Source of the DNA: Neurospora tetraspora
Taxonomy: Eukaryota; Ascomycota; Sordariomycetes; Sordariales; Sordariaceae
Length of the DNA: 64,000 nt
Reading direction: 5' to 3'
Assembly: GCF_033439725.1 (NCBI RefSeq)
Contig: NW_026944388.1
Span: 3,658,001 to 3,722,000, forward strand
Every line of letters begins with the position of its first letter. Positions within the stretch are counted from its first letter, which is position 1. A program made the position numbers and the translations under genes. The notes below the pieces were generated by a model, which saw only the letters and a program-made list of their open reading frames with translations, searched no databases and was not told where the DNA came from. This document shows, piece by piece, positions 1 through 11,620 of the stretch.

Positions 1-1
1 C

Positions 2-2374
2 CAACTAGATCTCCCCGCACAAGTAACATTCGACACCGGCCGTCCGCTTGACGATGTTCCCGACCTGATCTATTGCAAACTCTGCAAGAAGGGAGTCATC
101 AGAACCTCCGGGAAGGAGCATATCGACGAATGTCTTCGCATCAAGAGGGAAAAGGCGCAACGCAAAAAGGAGGCCCGCGAGGCACGTGAGCGCGCCAAGG
201 AGGCTGCTCGCGAGGAGGAAGCCCGCAAAAACGACCCCGACGGCGGAGCGGGGCGCGACGATGACGACAGCGATGCCGAAGAACCCACCGAGAGGAAAGG
301 GAACAGCGGAAAGACGACAAAGAAGGCTACCGGCAAGAAGCCCGATGTCGGCGGGAAGAAGAGGAAGGCCGAGGGAGACCTGGAGAAGGGCAAGGCCAAG
401 AAGAAGAAGGACGAACCGAAACCGAAGACCGCCAAGCCCAAGGGTCCTGTTGACGTTGAGAGGCAGTGCGGTGTCATCTTGCCCAACGGCCAGCCTTGCG
501 CTCGTTCACTCACCTGCAAGAGTCATAGTATGTCGGCCAAGAGATCGGTGCCAGGGCGATCCCTACCGTATGATATGCTACTTGTGGCATACCAGAAGAA
601 GAATCAAGCGAAGCAGCAGAGAGCCGCCATCGACGCAAATGCCCCGTTGGAGGACGACGACGATCCGAATGCCGGTGCGGTGGACAGCGATGAGGAGACG
701 GCTGCCGTTATGAACGCCCTAGCGAATTGGCGACCACAACCGGTTATCCCTCAACCTATTATTGCACCGATCAAAAGGCAGTACCAGCTGGCACGGTTGC
801 ACGAGCAACTTCAAACGGTAACCAACGGCGGCCGACTTAACATCTTCAAGGTTGTTGGATTTGGTGCCCAGAAGCTTCCGGAGGGCCATCCCGGCCTTTA
901 TCAGCAGGAGGAGGAACATGCCGGCGACCCCGACGTCTCCATGCAAGATGCATTTTCCCGACGTTCATCAACATTTAGTCTTGCAGGACCACCGCAGCGA
1001 AGGCCATCAGTGACAAGCAGAGCTTAGGATGCTCGGCCACATAGCCCCCCATCGCAAAATCGAAATCCTAATACTGCTTTATCCCCAATACTGGAAAGTA
1101 CCGCGGTATCCAGTACTTCTGCCCCGAAAACGAAGCGACGGGCAGACCAACTAGAGGAGGAACCATCGGATACATCACAACGGAAACGAGTACGCTTGAC
1201 CCCTGGATTGGGTCCGAATCCTCGACTGTCGCCGAACCGGAAGCCGGTACGACAACCTGTACCGCCACATGTGTCGGATGCTATGGAGAGCCCCGGGGGC
1301 CCAAGGCGCCCAAGGGAGACAACGGACCAGTACCTCAAACAGACGTTTGCTCCTAGTAGGAGACATGATAGCGTGCGATCACCTCATCCAGTTAATTCAT
1401 CTAGACCTGGACCTGGTACAAGCCCACATAGGCCGCCTAGGCAGGCATACCCCGCACCGAGACCTCCAAGCCGCGATGCAGAGAGGAGTGTCACCCGCCC
1501 AGGGCCGAATAAACATCACGACAACGAATTACCCGCTCGAAAGTACTCAATTGGCATTTCGCTACGAGGAGGATTACAAGTCGATTCTCCAAGAAGGAAT
1601 GACTTTGAGAGCCCGGCAGCCGCACGAACCCCAGCTCGGCATCCAAGTCGGCGGCTGTCCTCAGCATCACCCGGTCAAAACTCTTTACACCTGAGTCCCC
1701 ATATCCCGGATGAAGTTCGCGCAATGGACGCTAAGAAGTGTCCAGAAATCTCACCGGAAGAGATGGACATGCTTCGGCAGATATATATTGCTTGTCAGCA
1801 GCACCCGGAAAAGCTGGACGAGTACCGTCAGGAATACAAAGCTTATCAACAACGACTGCAAGCACAGAAGGGTTTAAGCGGAGGGAAACAACCAACCAAC
1901 CCCCAGTCCGCGAGCCCAGTGCCTGAGGTCTCGCCTCGTTCAGCATTTAACAAAACCGAAGTTCATCAACCTCAGCGTGCGCTGGAAGAGGCGCATTTTA
2001 GACCTACTTACTCCCCTCGGCACGGCTCTAGCGCGATTTTCCGTGGCGGTGCTACTTCCCCCTCGAATACCCCAGCAGCCGCTCGTCAACGACCGGAAGT
2101 ATCATCACCGGTACACAGAACTCAGCAAACTTTGCCCGACACACCACAGACCGCCGGGAACCATCAGCGCAAACGGTCTGGGCCTATACCACGAATCATA
2201 CTCAAGGTACCGAAGCGTACCCAACAACCGAATGAGGGAATTTCACCAGTGAAAATCGGTCCTCCCCAAGGAGATATCATGAGCTCGCCGAGGAAGACTC
2301 ACGGCCCAGTGGGAGGCAAAAGCCTCAAGGGTCCTTCCGTTGAGGAGGGCGGTCTGGTTGTTATTGATGACTGA
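2..2374 (+). CDS. sgf73: SAGA deubiquitinase-module subunit Sgf73 (ataxin-7 family), 5' partial, one in-frame TAG
   Basis: The frame is open from the left edge, so the start codon lies outside. Near the visible start is a small zinc-binding motif (CKLC followed by H and C, about nt 56-130). A Lys/Glu-rich linker follows, then the SCA7 domain at about nt 463-610 ([14 protein letters not shown], then CKSH and GRS.PYD). In yeast this protein anchors the Ubp8 deubiquitinase module to SAGA in the nucleus; that role is inferred from family. A TAG at 1025-1027 ends the first 341 codons. The same frame then stays open for 449 codons to a TGA at 2372-2374, with Pro/Ser/Arg-rich composition and a helical segment near nt 1740-1870. 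No convincing intron removes the TAG: upstream GT sites lack a good donor consensus. It may be a nonsense allele, readthrough or an RNA-editing site. Family call is firm; the status of the 3' half is open. Confidence 0.85.
1017..1037 (+). promoter_or_regulatory. Hairpin presenting the in-frame TAG of sgf73
   Basis: GAGC (1020-1023) pairs with GCTC (1031-1034) around the 7-nt loop TTAGGAT. The adenine of the TAG (1026) is third in the loop. After one A/G mismatch the stem extends by two more G-C pairs (1017-1018 with 1036-1037). Fungal A-to-I editing sites are known to favour UAG in hairpin loops; function here is inference. Confidence 0.45.
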
Positions 2375-3471
2375 TGGATTTCAGAAACCAGCAGATTGAG
2401 GAAGTTGGATTCCAATTGCTCTACTAGAGGCCATGGCTGTTGGCGACAACGGAGTTCGCGACCACGCAGCCTAGACCTATCTGATGAGGTCAGGATATGG
2501 AGTTCGATGGATGGCGACTACACGATGATCCTACAAGGGGGGATTGAATCTCTCCACCAATTATGTGCATGGGCTCTCAAAACACGAGCCTTTGCTTCTT
2601 TCCTCTACGCTACAACCATGCGGCTTTCATGTTTTCCATTTTGGCGTTGGAAGTTTTCTCAGGAACGGTTTTACATTGGGATACCTGGTTGGAAGGGATA
2701 GGCGTTGGTCGGTTCTCTATTACAGTTGGCACATCCCAACCTTTTCTATTTCCTTATTATCATTTTGGCAACTTCTTCTCTGGAACTTTGTGTCATCGGG
2801 ACTTTGCTTAGGCAATATACTAGCTCAAGCGGGTAGGGTAGGTTCGGGGTTTTCAGTTAGTCACAGATTCCATGAAGACGACCTGGTGGTTTTGATTTGT
2901 GAACCAGCCCACGGCAGGTCTAGACTAGGGTTCGAAGCGATCACCCGGTATGATAGGGTAGTGGGTAGAAAGGGTGAATATAATCAGCGTGATACTTCAA
3001 CTCTGATGTATCAATCTTCACGATGTTTGTGAAGTAAGTTTGTGAGTGTCATCCATATATGATGGGTTGTGCATGATGGAATGGACAATGGCACATGCTT
3101 CAAACTGCCGATCAAGACCCCATGTGCGCCAAGGACGGGATGACGTCGGATCGCGCCCACTCGTTCAAGTCGGTCGCTTACAGCAAATGTGGGCTAGTTC
3201 TAGACCTCGGCATCTGCCATTGTCCAACCCCAGGTCTTTCTCGCATCATTGTTATCATCATCGTCTTTTTCGGGGTCTGCGTTCTTCTCTGTTTTTTCCT
3301 TCTATCAGCGGTGCTCTGTGATTTTTGTAGTTTTTCCAGTCAAGTTTCCATTCCCATCCATCTCCATCACCAACCCACCGCAAGCTTGACCTCTTCTTAC
3401 ACCCACCATTTACACCCATCCTCCCACCCACTACCCAAACCCCAAACCCCAAACCTCACCACCCACCCACC
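2375..3471. other. Intergenic, no gene seen
   Basis: Probable 3' UTR of sgf73 and promoter/leader of the carrier gene. The last 250 bases before the ATG at 3472 are strongly C/T-rich, as is common in Neurospora leaders. Only short ORFs without recognisable content. Confidence 0.6.
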
Positions 3472-4902
3472 ATGCCCCGAGCATCCAAACTCCTCCCCTC
3501 ACTCGGTCACGCCGCCTCCGGCGCCGGCGGCACCATCATTTCGACTTTAGCCACCTACCCGCTCGACTTGGTCAACACGCGCCTGAAGGTACAGCGCCAG
3601 CTGCGCGCCGACGGGGCCATCGGGCCCGAGGACGGGTACTTGGGGATTGTGGATGCGTTCGAAGCGATTTACGAGAGGGAAGGAGGGGTAAAAGCGTTCT
3701 TTGCGGGATTGGGAGCCGATTTGGGGAAGAGTGCTGCGGATAGCTTTTTGTTCTTTTTGTTTTATACGGTATGTCTCTTTTTTTTTTTTTTTTGCTTTTA
3801 TGGTGGTGGGAGGTGGAAATAAGAAGGGTAGGACGGGAGCTGATATAATGACAAAAAAAAACAGTGGTTCCGCGCCAAACGCCTCCGCGTCAACGAGCCA
3901 TACCTCAAAGTCCTCGAAGAGCTCGCCGTCGGCGCCGCGGCCGGCGCCTGCGCCAAGTTATTCACCACGCCCGTGTCCAACGTCGTCACTCGCCGACAGA
4001 CTGCCAACCTTATTTCCTCCTCCTCCTCCTCCTCACGAAGCAACCCGTCTACCCCCACCACCGAAGGCAGCCCAACACGACCACGAAGCCCACCTGCCTC
4101 TCATCCTACTTCTTCCCAGGCACAAGACCTCTCCTTCACCGAAACCATTGTTTCCATCTACCGCGAGCGCGGCTTGTTGAACGGGCTATGGGCCGGCTAC
4201 TCCGCCAGCCTGGTGTTGACGCTCAACCCCAGCATGACTTTCTTCCTGCAGCAGATTCTGAAGCGGATGTTGGTTTCGCGGGAGAACTGGGAGGAGCCGG
4301 GGAGCGCGATCACGTTTGTGATTGCGGCGTTGAGTAAGGTCATGGCTACTAGTCTGACGTATCCGTTCCAGATTGCGAAGGCTAGGGTGCAGGTTTCTTC
4401 TGCGCCTTCTCCTTCGTCATCTAGGGACGACAGTGGGAAGGAAAAGGAGGAGAAGGAGGAGGAGAAAACGAATGGGGAAGCAACGGCAACGACGACGGCC
4501 GCCGCGGCGACAAAGGCAAAAAAAGCGAAGAAAGCAGCAGCAGCAAGGGAAACTATCTTCTCAACAGTCCTCCGTATAGCGGAGACCGAGGGTGTCAAAG
4601 CTTTGTACGATGGGATTGGAGGGGAACTGCTCAAGGCGTTTTTCAACCATGGGTTGACCATGTTGTCCAAGGATATCATTCATGGGCTGATCATACAGCT
4701 GTACTTTGCTGTGGTGGCGGCGTTGAAGGATTATCGGAAGATTAGGGAGAGGGTGAGCAAGAGGGCGAGGAAGGCCGGGGGGGATGTGAGTAGATATTGT
4801 ATGCTTGCGACTTTGGCCGCGCAGATGGTGAGGCAGAGGGGGTTGAGGCAGACTTTGGCGATGGCTGGGTTCCTTGGGAAGGGGAAGGGGAAGAGTGAGT
4901 AG
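3472..4902 (+). CDS. Mitochondrial-carrier-family protein, probably peroxisomal adenine nucleotide transporter (Ant1/PMP47 type)
   Basis: Exons 3472-3768 and 3865-4902 give 444 aa; the 96-nt intron has GTATGT and ACAG ends and a long T-run. The three carrier repeats are visible by their signatures: YPLDLVNTRLKVQRQ in repeat 1, TTPVSNVVTRRQT in repeat 2 and TYPFQIAKARVQ in repeat 3. The PVSNVVTR form is typical of peroxisomal PMP47/Ant1 carriers, which import ATP in exchange for AMP to activate fatty acids in the peroxisome. Two low-complexity insertions enlarge it beyond the usual 300-400 aa: a Ser/Pro loop in repeat 2 (about residues 135-175) and a Lys/Glu/Ala loop in repeat 3. It converges on the tafazzin gene downstream. 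The substrate is inferred from family likeness only; carrier membership is secure. Confidence 0.85.
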
Positions 4903-5498
4903 GACGGGTCGGGAAGGAATGGTTGGGTTGATGATGATGATGGGGGGTGTGAGAAATGGGGCGGTTGCATTTAGTGGCGTATGGGCGTATGTATTAGGGA
5001 TGAGCATATCTTCTAATTGTTCAGGAACCGGGACATTTGGTTCTTATCGAGTCAAATGGACAGTGTACATTCAAGATATTGGCTCGTCCGATTGATGACT
5101 TTCAAGCATTGTCATACTCCCACCATCATACTCGGACCGTAAACAGCAGAAAGAAACCATACTCAAGCTCGACTGCCGTCTTTGATACCTTCAATAAAAT
5201 ACAGTATATTGCTTTTCCCAACCTTGCTCTATCTTGATTCGCCCGCTTTCTAGATTTTCGCCACTAACACAGACGCCCATGTTATCAACCCGCAAATCTA
5301 TATACATACAAAATACCTACACATAGTGCCTCTGCTTCATCTCCTTCCTTCTCAGACCGAGGTAGGTTCGGGCAGCTAGGTAGGTAGCCACGCTCTGGCC
5401 TACCTCGATCCCGACTACACTCCTCCTCCATCTCCACTCTCATTTTCACATAGGCTCGATAGGGTGGGTTCCCCAACGAGCTACTAACCACGGCACTC
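4903..5498. other. Convergent intergenic region
   Basis: Lies between the ends of two converging genes; presumably both 3' UTRs. AATAAA-like sequence near 5192 (plus strand). No coding signal. Confidence 0.6.
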
Positions 5499-7058
5499 CT
5501 AATCCTGGTTGATCTCGCTCCCATCGACCCTGCTCTTATACTTCTTGGCCTTAACCTTCTCATCCGGCGCCCACGTGCCCGCCTCTCCAAAGCTCGGATC
5601 GCTCTCCTCATACCCGCCCAACTCCCTCCTGACTTTCAGCACCTGCTCCCTCATCCTCCTCGCGCACTCGATCCTGATCTGCTGCGCCTCCTCCGAATAC
5701 TTGAGCTGCTCAGGCAAGTCACCCAGCAACCTCGGCTTGGTCTTGGTCTCGACCATCTCCCCTTTACTCTTAGCAGCAGCTTCCGCTTCCTCCTCCTGCT
5801 GGCGCACCCTCTCAACCTCACGCCTCCACCTCCTCCTCAAATCCCCAAACGTGCTCTCGTAATCCACCACCTCCCCAAACGCCACCCTGATCTTCTTGCC
5901 GATCCGCGGCAGGAAGCGCGGGAACCCGCGCTCCTCGTTCATTACCTGCTGCGTGCCGTCGATGAACATGGGCACCACATCGGGCGCCGGCTCGCTCTCC
6001 AGAATCAGGCGCGCAACGCCCCACTTGAAGTACCGGAGATCCACCTGCGGGTGCTGGTGGACCAGACCCTCGGGGAAGACGTGCACCCACGAGTGTCGGT
6101 TGGAGGTGTAGATGGAGGGCGCCGGGTGCGAGTCCAAGCCGGTGGTCGAGTAGGTGAGGGTGCCGATGGTGAAGGGGTCGGGGATGTCGACTGCCGAAGG
6201 GGTGGGGAGGGAGGTGATGGGGGAGGTCACCAGGGGCGCGTTGGGGGAGAAGCCCGGTTGGACGAAGGGTTGGGACGACAAGAGGCGGATGGCTTGGGTG
6301 AGCGAGGGCTGGAAGAGACCGCCGTGCGGGGAGTGTTTGAGGCGGTGGCAGGGGAGGACTTGGCCGGCTGTGAAGAAGGCGGAGAATGTTCTGTGAAGGG
6401 AAGTTAGGATCAGATGAGATGGGATGGGATGAGATGAGATGAAGACGTACGGGTTGGCGAAGCAGATGTCATGAGCGGCCAGTGTCCATCGGAGGTTGTT
6501 CGGGTTGAAGGCGTAACTTAATGGGAGGACACCCCATACTACGGGGTCATCGAGACTGAACGTTATCATAAATGTGAGCTTTGATGTTCCGAGTTGAAGT
6601 TAAGAGCTCACGGACATGAGGCACTCACACACTGATATGGTTGGAGACTGCATTTACACTGTTAGTCAAGGATTCTCTGGATTATACAATTTCCATAAAC
6701 ACACACCTGTGAGAAGTCCACGCTCTCTCCGTTCAGCATCTTCACGACTGTCTAAAAGCTGCTTAAACCTATCGAGGCCCTTGACTTCAATGTCGTTGAA
6801 GCCGTACAAGAACGCCCTTGAGATGACACCCGTCAAGCCCATAATCATCACCGACGCAATGCGCGACGGGAGATTGGGGCTATGAGGTGCTTGTGCACCG
6901 GACAACTGGTTGTGTATTTGGTGTTGCTGCTGTTGCTGCGGCGAGGCCATCGTGCTGCTGCTGCTGCTGCTGCTGGCGGTGGTGCCAGAGCCGGTGGCAG
7001 CATCTGCAGCCGTTGCTGGTGGTTTATATTCGGCCGACGACGTCATATTGGATGACAT
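5499..7058 (-). CDS. taz1: Tafazzin-like cardiolipin transacylase
   Basis: Four exons on the minus strand: 7058-6707, 6647-6629, 6555-6451 and 6390-5499, giving 455 aa. Introns are 59, 73 and 60 nt with GTGTGT, GTGAGT and GTACGT donors. The second exon is only 19 nt and, with its flanking codons, encodes the acyltransferase core VSNHISVLDDP (HX4D, His121 to Asp126). A second family motif, FPEG, lies in exon 4 (HVFPEGLVHQ). Tafazzin remodels cardiolipin acyl chains at mitochondrial membranes; this is family knowledge. The protein is longer than yeast Taz1 because of a Ser/Gln-rich N-terminus (about 60 residues) and a long loop before FPEG. It is divergent from the NOSIP-like gene, sharing a 750-bp promoter region. 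All exon phases close perfectly, which supports the model. Confidence 0.9.
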
Positions 7059-7809
7059 GCCGCTGTGACCGGAGGGTGAGAGTGACGGTCAAGGTATCAC
7101 TCTGTTCTGGTAGGATTTAAAAGAGAATGCGGCGAATGGCGCGGTATAAATACCAAGTATTTTGAAATTTTTATAACGAACGAGTCAAACCCGGCTTCTT
7201 TTCATCCTCTTGCCATCCGCAGAAAGTCAACTGGAGTGGAACATGGAGCACAAGGCAGCCGATCCCACGGATAGCCGTCCCCGCGACAATCACACCGAAA
7301 TAGAGAAGCAAAAGCAGACAAAATCAAAAAGAAAGATTTCTAGGTTACGTGACAATGGAAATTGTTGAGGCGAAATATCCGAATTTCGGTCCTTCTCCCG
7401 TCTCTTTCCAACAACTTTCTTCGATTGACACGGCAGGCGGGAGGCAATCGGCTCCACACCGCAGGGCAGAATGAACCCTTCCGCTGTAAAATGCGACGGG
7501 CCAACGATTTCAGCATGTGCCTGACAGGGCCGAAACAGGGTCACCACAGTGGACAGAAGTCTTCCCCACAGTCCCCTAATCCACATTGGGCCAGACTGCC
7601 CGCCCACTGTGGTTCGGGTTCCACAAGGGCCGTCCACTGGCGCCCGCGCAAACAGTGGGCCTGGGGAACTGCTGCAATTCCCTTGCCTGGAGCTTCCCGT
7701 CGCGACTTCTCATCTGTGACCTCACGACTGCCCGATTGCTTCTCCAAAACTTTCGCCAAAACATCACCAGACCTCTTGTAGAAAGCGACAGCATTTTACC
7801 ACCAACAAC
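7059..7809. other. Divergent promoter region
   Basis: Shared upstream region of the minus-strand tafazzin gene and the plus-strand NOSIP-like gene. Short overlapping ORFs here show no protein-like content. No defined regulatory motif recognised. Confidence 0.6.
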
Positions 7810-9092
7810 ATGTCGCACAGTAAGCGCCCCCCTCCAATCCTTCCAACACACATCCGAGACTCTAAGACTCTGACCTCCCAGGCAAAAGAAACACCAGCCG
7901 ACCCGTCTTCACCTCGCACGAGCGCCAGCTAGCCAAAGCCGCCTGGACCGCCTCCTCCGCCCGCCTCTCGCGCGAATCCTTCCTGCCGTTCGCTTCATGC
8001 TCGCTCTGTCTCGAAACCGCCATCGACCCGGTCGCCTGCTTGCACGGCGATATCTTTTGCCGCGAATGCGCCCTGACGAATATCCTGGCGCAAAAGAAGG
8101 AGATCAAGCGCGCTGAAAAGATCCGGGAGCAGGAGGAGAGGGAAGCAGCTGAGGAGCAGGCAAGACGAGACGCGGAGGCGCAGGAGAGGGCGATTAGGGA
8201 GTTTGAGCTTACGCAGGCTGGGTTGTCGATTCAGAAGGGTAATGGGAATGGCAACGGCAATGGTAATGGGAAGAGGGACATCACGTTGCAAAGAACCGAG
8301 TCAACGACCAGTGGAAATGGAGATGAGAAGAGGATAGAAGACAAGAGGGGAGAGAAGCGCAAGTTTTCTCTGGACGGAGACGAGGTAGCGAAGATCGCCG
8401 AGGAGGAGCGAGCCAAAGCAAGGAGAGCCATTGAAGATGAAAATGTATGCCTCCCTCCCCTTGCTTCTTCTACCTTACATCGGTCGCACTCCATACTAAC
8501 TTTTGTTCCCCTCCAGGCATCAAAACCCAAACTCCCCTCCTTCTGGTCACCCTCCGTCACACCCTCCTCGAACTCAAAAGACATCCTCCACGAAATCAAA
8601 AAGAAGGTCAAATCCCAGCCGACATGTCCCGCCGCGCCTGAAGACAAACCGCACTTTTACTCTCTCCACACGCTCGTCACCGTCAACTTTACCGAAGAGG
8701 AGGACTCGAGCACGAAGAAGAAGACAAGGATATGTCCCGCCTGCAAGAAAGCGCTGTCGAATTCCTCGCGGGCAACGCTAGCGAAGCCATGTGGTCATGT
8801 GCTCTGCAAGAACTGCGTCGACAAGTTCATGAAGCCTACGGGTCACCATGATCCGCATGCGCCAGACCTAGATCCCGATGCTATCGTGTGCTATGTCTGC
8901 GATACGGAATTGACGGAGAAGAAGAAAGAGGAGCCGAGCAGTAGCAGTAAGAAGGGAAAAGAAGGGAAGAAGGAAAAGAAGGAGAAGGAGACGATAAAGC
9001 CTGGGCTGGTGGAACTGAGGCGTGAAGGTACTGGGTTCTCGGCTGGAGGCACGAATCAGGTGAAGAAGGACGGGGTGGGGTTTGCCTGTTGA
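7810..9092 (+). CDS. NOSIP-type RING/U-box E3 ubiquitin ligase
   Basis: Exons 7810-7819, 7882-8444 and 8517-9092 give 382 aa. The first coding exon is only 10 nt (ATG TCG CAC A) before a GTAAGC donor. The second intron (72 nt, CTAAC branch) is in frame, so unspliced message stays open. The N-terminus [18 protein letters not shown] followed by RLSRES matches the conserved start of the NOSIP family. A split RING-like unit follows (Cys43, Cys46, Cys56, His58, Cys63, Cys66). After a charged coiled region, the C-terminal half has a second RING-like unit (CPAC, then CGHVLCKNC, then CYVC). NOSIP homologues are nuclear E3 ligases, often linked to spliceosomes; that role is inferred. The C-terminus is Lys-rich. 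Confidence 0.85.
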
Positions 9093-9399
9093 GTTCTGCC
9101 CTTGGATATTTCAAGTCGTCACAGGTATACCCATGAGAAGTTGTTTGGAAACCTCGGTTCGGTTTCTCTTCAGTTGTTAACATGATACCCAAGTGGACCA
9201 TATGTGACGTTGAAAAATACCTAGTTGTTATGCTGATTTGCCATTCAAAGGATTTACTGGCCTCGTATGCCAGCCTTCCATATACCTGTGTAGGATTGCC
9301 AATCCTAGAAGATCTGCCCACTCCCACCCGGTAGCCTGGATATCCCCAATTCCTTTTGTAAGCCAAGCCTTTTCGCCGGATGTTGAATATCCAACCCAA
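9093..9399. other. Convergent intergenic region
   Basis: About 300 bases between two converging stop codons; probably overlapping 3' UTRs. Nothing else seen. Confidence 0.5.
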
Positions 9400-11620
9400 C
9401 TAATAGTACGACTCCTCCGGCCTCTCCTGATACCAAAGCAACTGCTGCCCTCCAGCAAACGGCTGCTGTGGTTGTGGAACGACAATCGACGCCTTCCTCG
9501 ATGGAGGCAGAGACTCTATCGACGATAACGCCCCGCCCGGCGGCGTATCAGCCCTCTCTTGCTTGACCTTGCTGTTGCTGCTACTACCTCCGACACCACC
9601 ACCATCGACAACCAACGTCTCCGCCAACCCTCTCGCCTGCAACATGCCCGTATCCGCAAAGATAGTCTCCAGCATATTTCGCGCAAACGCCGTATAATGC
9701 CTCGGCACTCCCGGCGCTGACCCGGCCACCTGTATCCGGAACAACAGATTCGGCACGCCCGCCACGCCGATGCCCGCCCCTCCACTCGTCTTATCGATAT
9801 AGGCACGATGCTTCCTTTCCAGCCTCGGGTGTCGGTAGTGCGTCGGGATGGAAACCAACAAGTCGCGCGCAACACGCCGGATGGTGGCCAGGATCTTCTG
9901 CTGTTCCGCCGCCATATTATTCGCAGTCGCAGAAGAAGAAAAGACTTGGGTACAGCTCAGCGGGTATCGATCGCTAAACTCAATCAGGGTCCGACACGTC
10001 AGCAGCCTGAGCCAGCGCTGGTGGTTCCAGCCGCGGGCGACCCAGTGGTCGGCGTAGACGTGGTAGCAGTCCTCGAAGACACCGTCGGGCGGGAAGAAGC
10101 CGGGGGGACAACGCTCCTCGAGGACGGTCCATATGGAACTGGCACTCGCACTCCCTTGGCTGTTTTGTCGACGTTCCCAGGCGTCGAGCTCGGCGTCGAT
10201 GGCGAGGGCGTCCCGGATTATTTGGCATGTTTTGGGCCGCCCGTCGATGAGGGCGTAGTTGTTGAGGTAGGCGTGCAGCTTGAGGAAGCGCGTGGCGATG
10301 TCGAGAATCTCGATGGCGGGTTTGTCGGAGGGCGCGGCCAGACGGTTGCAGAGGTCGAACCAGCCGCTGTAGGCGGGTGGGAGGGTGAGGTTGGCGGAGT
10401 AGAATGGGTTGAGCTGGTGGATTATGTTAGTCAAACTGAGAGTCGGTAAGATGGGTTTGAAGTCTGGGGGTTGAGGGTAGCTACCATAGAGAGACATAGT
10501 TGTAGGAAGCCACGCATCACTTCTCGAGGTAGGTTGGGAATGTGTAGAAAGTTACTGAGTAAGGCGGTGGCACCCATCATATGGGTTCGCACAGCGTCGG
10601 CTGGTCGACCCTTGTTTCGAATAACCTAGGAAGACAGACATGTAAGCGACACCGTTCAAGGATGAATGGCTTGAAAAGAGGCGATCCTCACTTCATAGAC
10701 GGCAAGCATGACGACCGTTCGTACTGATATATCCATGTTCATTGCCTGAGGGTTTGCTAACCAGGATGCCGTATGTTGAAGTGCCAGGCCGTATTTCTGC
10801 CTCGCCATGGTGTCCAACACTTTGTCGCCAGTGAGGTTGGACATACTTGCCAACCCCACAGCTGCCATTATGTCTCGAAACTCGGGGGCATGAATCCAGT
10901 CCACCATCCGCAGCTCATGTGTCGCAGTAGGTTCGTCTGGATGTCCCACCACATAATGCTCGACGTAAAACTGGATGGCCTGGTCGTCCTTGGTGGCGTA
11001 GATCTCTTTCGGTATCCTTGTCAGGCTGTGTTCCGGTGATGCCGACAACTTGAACCGTGGCCTCTCGGAGAAGGAACTTTGACTGGAGACGACGCTCTTG
11101 GGAGAGGGAGTTGACGATGAAGGTGACGATGACGATGAAGATGAAGATGACGAAGAGCTTGAGGGCGAATCCACGGAATCCGGGAGCTCTGAAATCCCCC
11201 ACTGAGCATGTGCCTTCTGGATAACCTTTGTGCTCTCATCTCGAAACATCAACGACAACTGGTCCCGGTAGCCAGGACAGGTCTTGCCCACTCGGATGCA
11301 TTGGGTGCATTGTGGCCGAACCTTATCACACTATAAAGTAAAGGCAGGTTATCAGCAATATGTCGTTGTGACCTTGAGCTCTTGTGGGCTGGAGCTTAGC
11401 TACCAGCAAGGATGATCCCAGTAGTGTAACAGCCTCAACATGGACAAAGAGTACTTTTTCTTTGTATATGTTTGTACATTGTGAGACAGTGCTGGTGCTT
11501 GAGGGTGTTGTGTGTGTGAGCGGGAATGTATATGGGCCTGATGGGTAGGGCCGGGCATACCTTGATTCTCCTGGTTCGACAGTTCTTGCACCCCTGGGAG
11601 GCTTTGCCGCAGTAGACCAT
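9400..11620 (-). CDS. Zn2Cys6 fungal-specific transcription factor
   Basis: Exons on the minus strand: 11620-11561, 11330-10692, 10625-10485 and 10413-9400, giving 617 aa. Introns are 230, 66 and 71 nt; the last has a CTAAC branch 13 nt before its acceptor and restores the frame exactly. The binuclear zinc cluster begins at residue 11 with perfect spacing: Cys11, 14, 21, 28, 31 and 38. It is split by intron 1 after RTRRIK. A Ser-rich linker and a helical fungal-type regulatory region follow, typical of the large family of gal4-like nuclear regulators. No target can be named. Neighbouring genes give no hint of a cluster it might control. The start was chosen because the cluster begins just after it; frames further upstream show no support. 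Confidence 0.85.

Noticed and set aside
851-1044. Intron that would remove the sgf73 TAG
   Set aside because: Candidate donors (GTTGTT, GTGCCC, GTCTCC, GTGACA) are poor, and the shortest options (18-35 nt) are below normal intron size.
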